From positions 1 to 64,000 of the forward strand of contig DATJQV010000025.1 in assembly GCA_035505375.1 (NCBI GenBank): a DNA stretch of 64,000 nt, in the 5' to 3' direction. Made by a program: the position numbers and the translations under genes. Of this stretch, positions 62,348-64,000 are shown piece by piece. The notes under the pieces were generated by a model that saw only the letters and a program-made list of their open reading frames with translations, did not search any database and was not told the origin of the DNA. The first letter of the stretch is position 1. Each line of letters opens with the position of its first letter. Source of the stretch: a bacterium. Its GTDB lineage: Bacteria > Hydrothermota > Tepidihabitantia > Tepidihabitantales > Tepidihabitantaceae.

Positions 62348-64000
62348 ATGCCATCTTTCTGCGTTCGACGTTCTTTGGTCCGAACCATCTCCTCACGCAT
62401 CTGGGCCGTACGACCCGTTGTCGTATCGTTGGCCGTTTGCTGCTGCCTGTCGGCGGTCAGCGGACAGTTGCTTGAAAAGACCATCTACCTGCCGGACTCG
62501 CTAGGCGGGCTGCCGAATCCGCAGTGCCTGACGTGTAATTCGGCCAACAACACCGTCTATGTCGGCGGCGAGTATGGCGATTGCGTGATCGCGATTGACG
62601 GGGCCACAAATCAAAGGATTGCACGGATTCCAGCCGGGTCGAATGTGGTGGCTCTCTGCTACAACCCGACCAACAACAAGGTCTATGCCGCCAACTGCAA
62701 CAGCAACAACGTGACCGTGATAGACGGTGCGACCAATAGGGTCATCACGACGGTGACTGCAGGCAGCGGGCCCCGTGCCCTCTGCTACAACCCGACCAAC
62801 AACAAGGTCTACTGCGCGGACTCGGGCGCCAACAACGTGACCGTGATAGACGGTGCGACCAATGGGGTCATCGCAACCGTGACCGCTGGTGGCGAGCCCT
62901 GTGCGCTCTGCTACAACCCGACCAACAACAAAGCTTACTGCGCGAACTACGCCAGCGCCAGCGTGACCGTGATAGACGGCGCGACCGACAGCGTCATTGC
63001 CACCGTGACGGCAGGTGAAAATCCTCAGGCCTTCTGCTACAACGCGACCAACAACAAGGTTTACTGCGCGAACTGCGGCAGCAACAACGTGACCGTGATG
63101 GATGGCCGGACCGACAGCGTCATTGCTACCGTGACGGCAGGTGAGAGTCCTCAGGCCCTGTGCCATAACCCGACCAATAACAAGGTCTACTGCGCAAACT
63201 ACCTGTCCTATGACGTGACCGTGATAGACGGCGAGACCGACAACGTCATCGCCACCGTGAATGACATCAGCGAACCTCGTGCTCTGTGTTACAGCCCGAC
63301 CGCCAATAGGGTCTACTGCGCAGACCATGGCGGCGGCGATGTCACCGTGATCAACGGCGCGACCGACGGCGTCATCACCGACGTGACCGTTGAGTACACC
63401 CCTTACGCCCTCTGCTACAACCCGACCAGCAACAAGGTCTACTGCGCGAACAACTACGCCCGCAGCGTGAGTGTGATTGACGGTGCGTCCAACGGGGTCG
63501 TTGCCACCGTGGTCGTGGCGGCCTGCCCTTTTGCCCTTTGCCACAACTCGTCCGACAACAAGATCTACTGCGTGGGCTCCAGGATTGACGGCCACGTGGT
63601 GGCGGTGATAGACGAGGCGACCAACAGGGTTGTCGACACCGTGGCCGGGTGTGATGGCGCCGGTGCCTTCTGCTACAACCCGACGAACAACAAGATCTAC
63701 GACGCGAATGGGATCGGCGCCAGCGTCGCCGTGATCGACGGTGCGACCGACAGCGTCATCGCCACGGTGACTACAGACACCTTCCCCGATGCCTTCTGTT
63801 ATGATCCGACCAACAACAACATCTACTGTGCTGACCTGGGTAGTGGCGACGTGACAGTAATCGACGGCGCGAGCGACAGCGTCATCGCCACGGTGGCCGC
63901 CGGCTACGCCCCTTGCGCCCTCTGCCACAATCCAACCGACAACAAGATCTACTGCGCGAACGGCAGCGACAGTGTTGTCGTGATAGACGGCGCGACGAAC
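62348..64000 (+). CDS. Secreted cysteine-rich YVTN beta-propeller protein (C-terminus off the window)
   Basis: The frame is open from ATG 62348 to the window edge (551 codons). The signal peptide runs to about residue 40 (VVVSLAVCCCLSAVSGQ). About 13 repeats of roughly 42 residues follow, each of the form ALCYNPTNNKVYCANC, then NNVTVIDGATNRVIATVTAG. Each blade has one Cys in the CYNP segment and most have a second in YCAN or YCAD. Such YVTN repeats form beta-propellers found in surface-layer and secreted proteins. A C-terminal sorting domain is expected outside the window. The complementary strand is also open over 1.4 kb, which is a by-product of the repeats. Confidence 0.9.
   Translation, partial: MPSFCVRRSLVRTISSRIWAVRPVVVSLAVCCCLSAVSGQLLEKTIYLPDSLGGLPNPQCLTCNSANNTVYVGGEYGDCVIAIDGATNQRIARIPAGSNVVALCYNPTNNKVYAANCNSNNVTVIDGATNRVITTVTAGSGPRALCYNPTNNKVYCADSGANNVTVIDGATNGVIATVTAGGEPCALCYNPTNNKAYCANYASASVTVIDGATDSVIATVTAGENPQAFCYNATNNKVYCANCGSNNVTVMDGRTDSVIATVTAGESPQALCHNPTNNKVYCANYLSYDVTVIDGETDNVIATVNDISEPRALCYSPTANRVYCADHGGGDVTVINGATDGVITDVTVEYTPYALCYNPTSNKVYCANNYARSVSVIDGASNGVVATVVVAACPFALCHNSSDNKIYCVGSRIDGHVVAVIDEATNRVVDTVAGCDGAGAFCYNPTNNKIYDANGIGASVAVIDGATDSVIATVTTDTFPDAFCYDPTNNNIYCADLGSGDVTVIDGASDSVIATVAAGYAPCALCHNPTDNKIYCANGSDSVVVIDGATN

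Noticed and set aside
62501-63928. Long open frame on the minus strand opposite the terminal beta-propeller (Val/Gly/His-rich)
   Set aside because: It mirrors the 42-residue repeats of the plus-strand gene codon for codon; the plus strand has a signal peptide, ribosome-binding site and known repeat family.
1-64000. tRNA, rRNA, RNase P or SRP RNA genes
   Set aside because: No T-arm (GGTTCGA) context with a matching acceptor stem and no rRNA signature was found by reading; a covariance-model scan would be decisive.

Overview
This GC-rich chromosomal window looks like an uncultivated bacterium of the candidate division WOR-3 / FCB-like type. That placement is an inference from several traits: secreted proteins with Por-secretion (T9SS type A-like) C-terminal sorting domains, YVTN-type beta-propellers, RNase Y with a YmdB phosphoesterase, an Etf-Hdr electron-transfer cluster, frequent GTG/TTG starts, and very repeat-rich intergenic DNA. 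No rRNA or tRNA was found to fix the taxonomy.

Layout. 1-5.6 kb: end of an ABC exporter operon, an AbrB-type regulator, a DUF6506-like protein, a 14-TM MFS exporter and an unknown membrane-anchored protein. 6.1-8.1 kb: the first 12-bp periodic repeat array and a caspase-like lipoprotein. 8.2-14.3 kb: a TetR-TolC-adaptor-RND efflux operon with an excellent promoter/operator. 14.5-18.7 kb: two paralogous secreted proteins with matching promoters, long leaders and terminators. 18.9-21.1 kb: a GT39-like membrane glycosyltransferase with TPRs. 21.2-22.3 kb: the second 12-bp array and a decayed DNA-methylase fragment. 22.4-25.2 kb: a kinase-GAF-sigma54 activator fusion with three Fis-type helix-turn-helix units. 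25.2-27.5 kb: a small accessory patch (retropepsin-like protein, broken dinD, DUF4258/DUF2283 pair). 27.7-32.3 kb: etfB-etfA-hdrA-mvhD, then the third array. 32.7-35.4 kb: a beta-propeller and a nucleotidyltransferase/HEPN toxin-antitoxin operon. 35.6-42.3 kb: hypD-hypE, an M50 protease, lgt, comF and an M23 peptidase, then the fourth array. 43.5-50.6 kb: a DevTRS/MYXAN-like type I CRISPR interference operon that runs directly into a 14-repeat array, without cas1, cas2 or cas4. 50.8-58.9 kb: two paralogous lipoproteins, a coiled-coil protein, zapA, a probable 6S RNA, rny, ymdB, hsp20 and lon. 59-62 kb: uvrA. The window ends inside a secreted cysteine-rich YVTN propeller.

Three window-wide themes stand out. 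(1) Four intergenic arrays are built from about 21-25 units of exactly 12 bp, each array with its own consensus. (2) Palindromic elements and phrase-like short-word repeats fill intergenic DNA and are also inserted in frame into conserved genes (hypD three times, uvrA, the GT39 gene). (3) A strong promoter class (TTGACN, 16-17 bp, TANNNT) often sits only 5-9 bp before the start codon, which predicts leaderless mRNAs for hypD, lgt, uvrA, the kinase and the GT39 gene.
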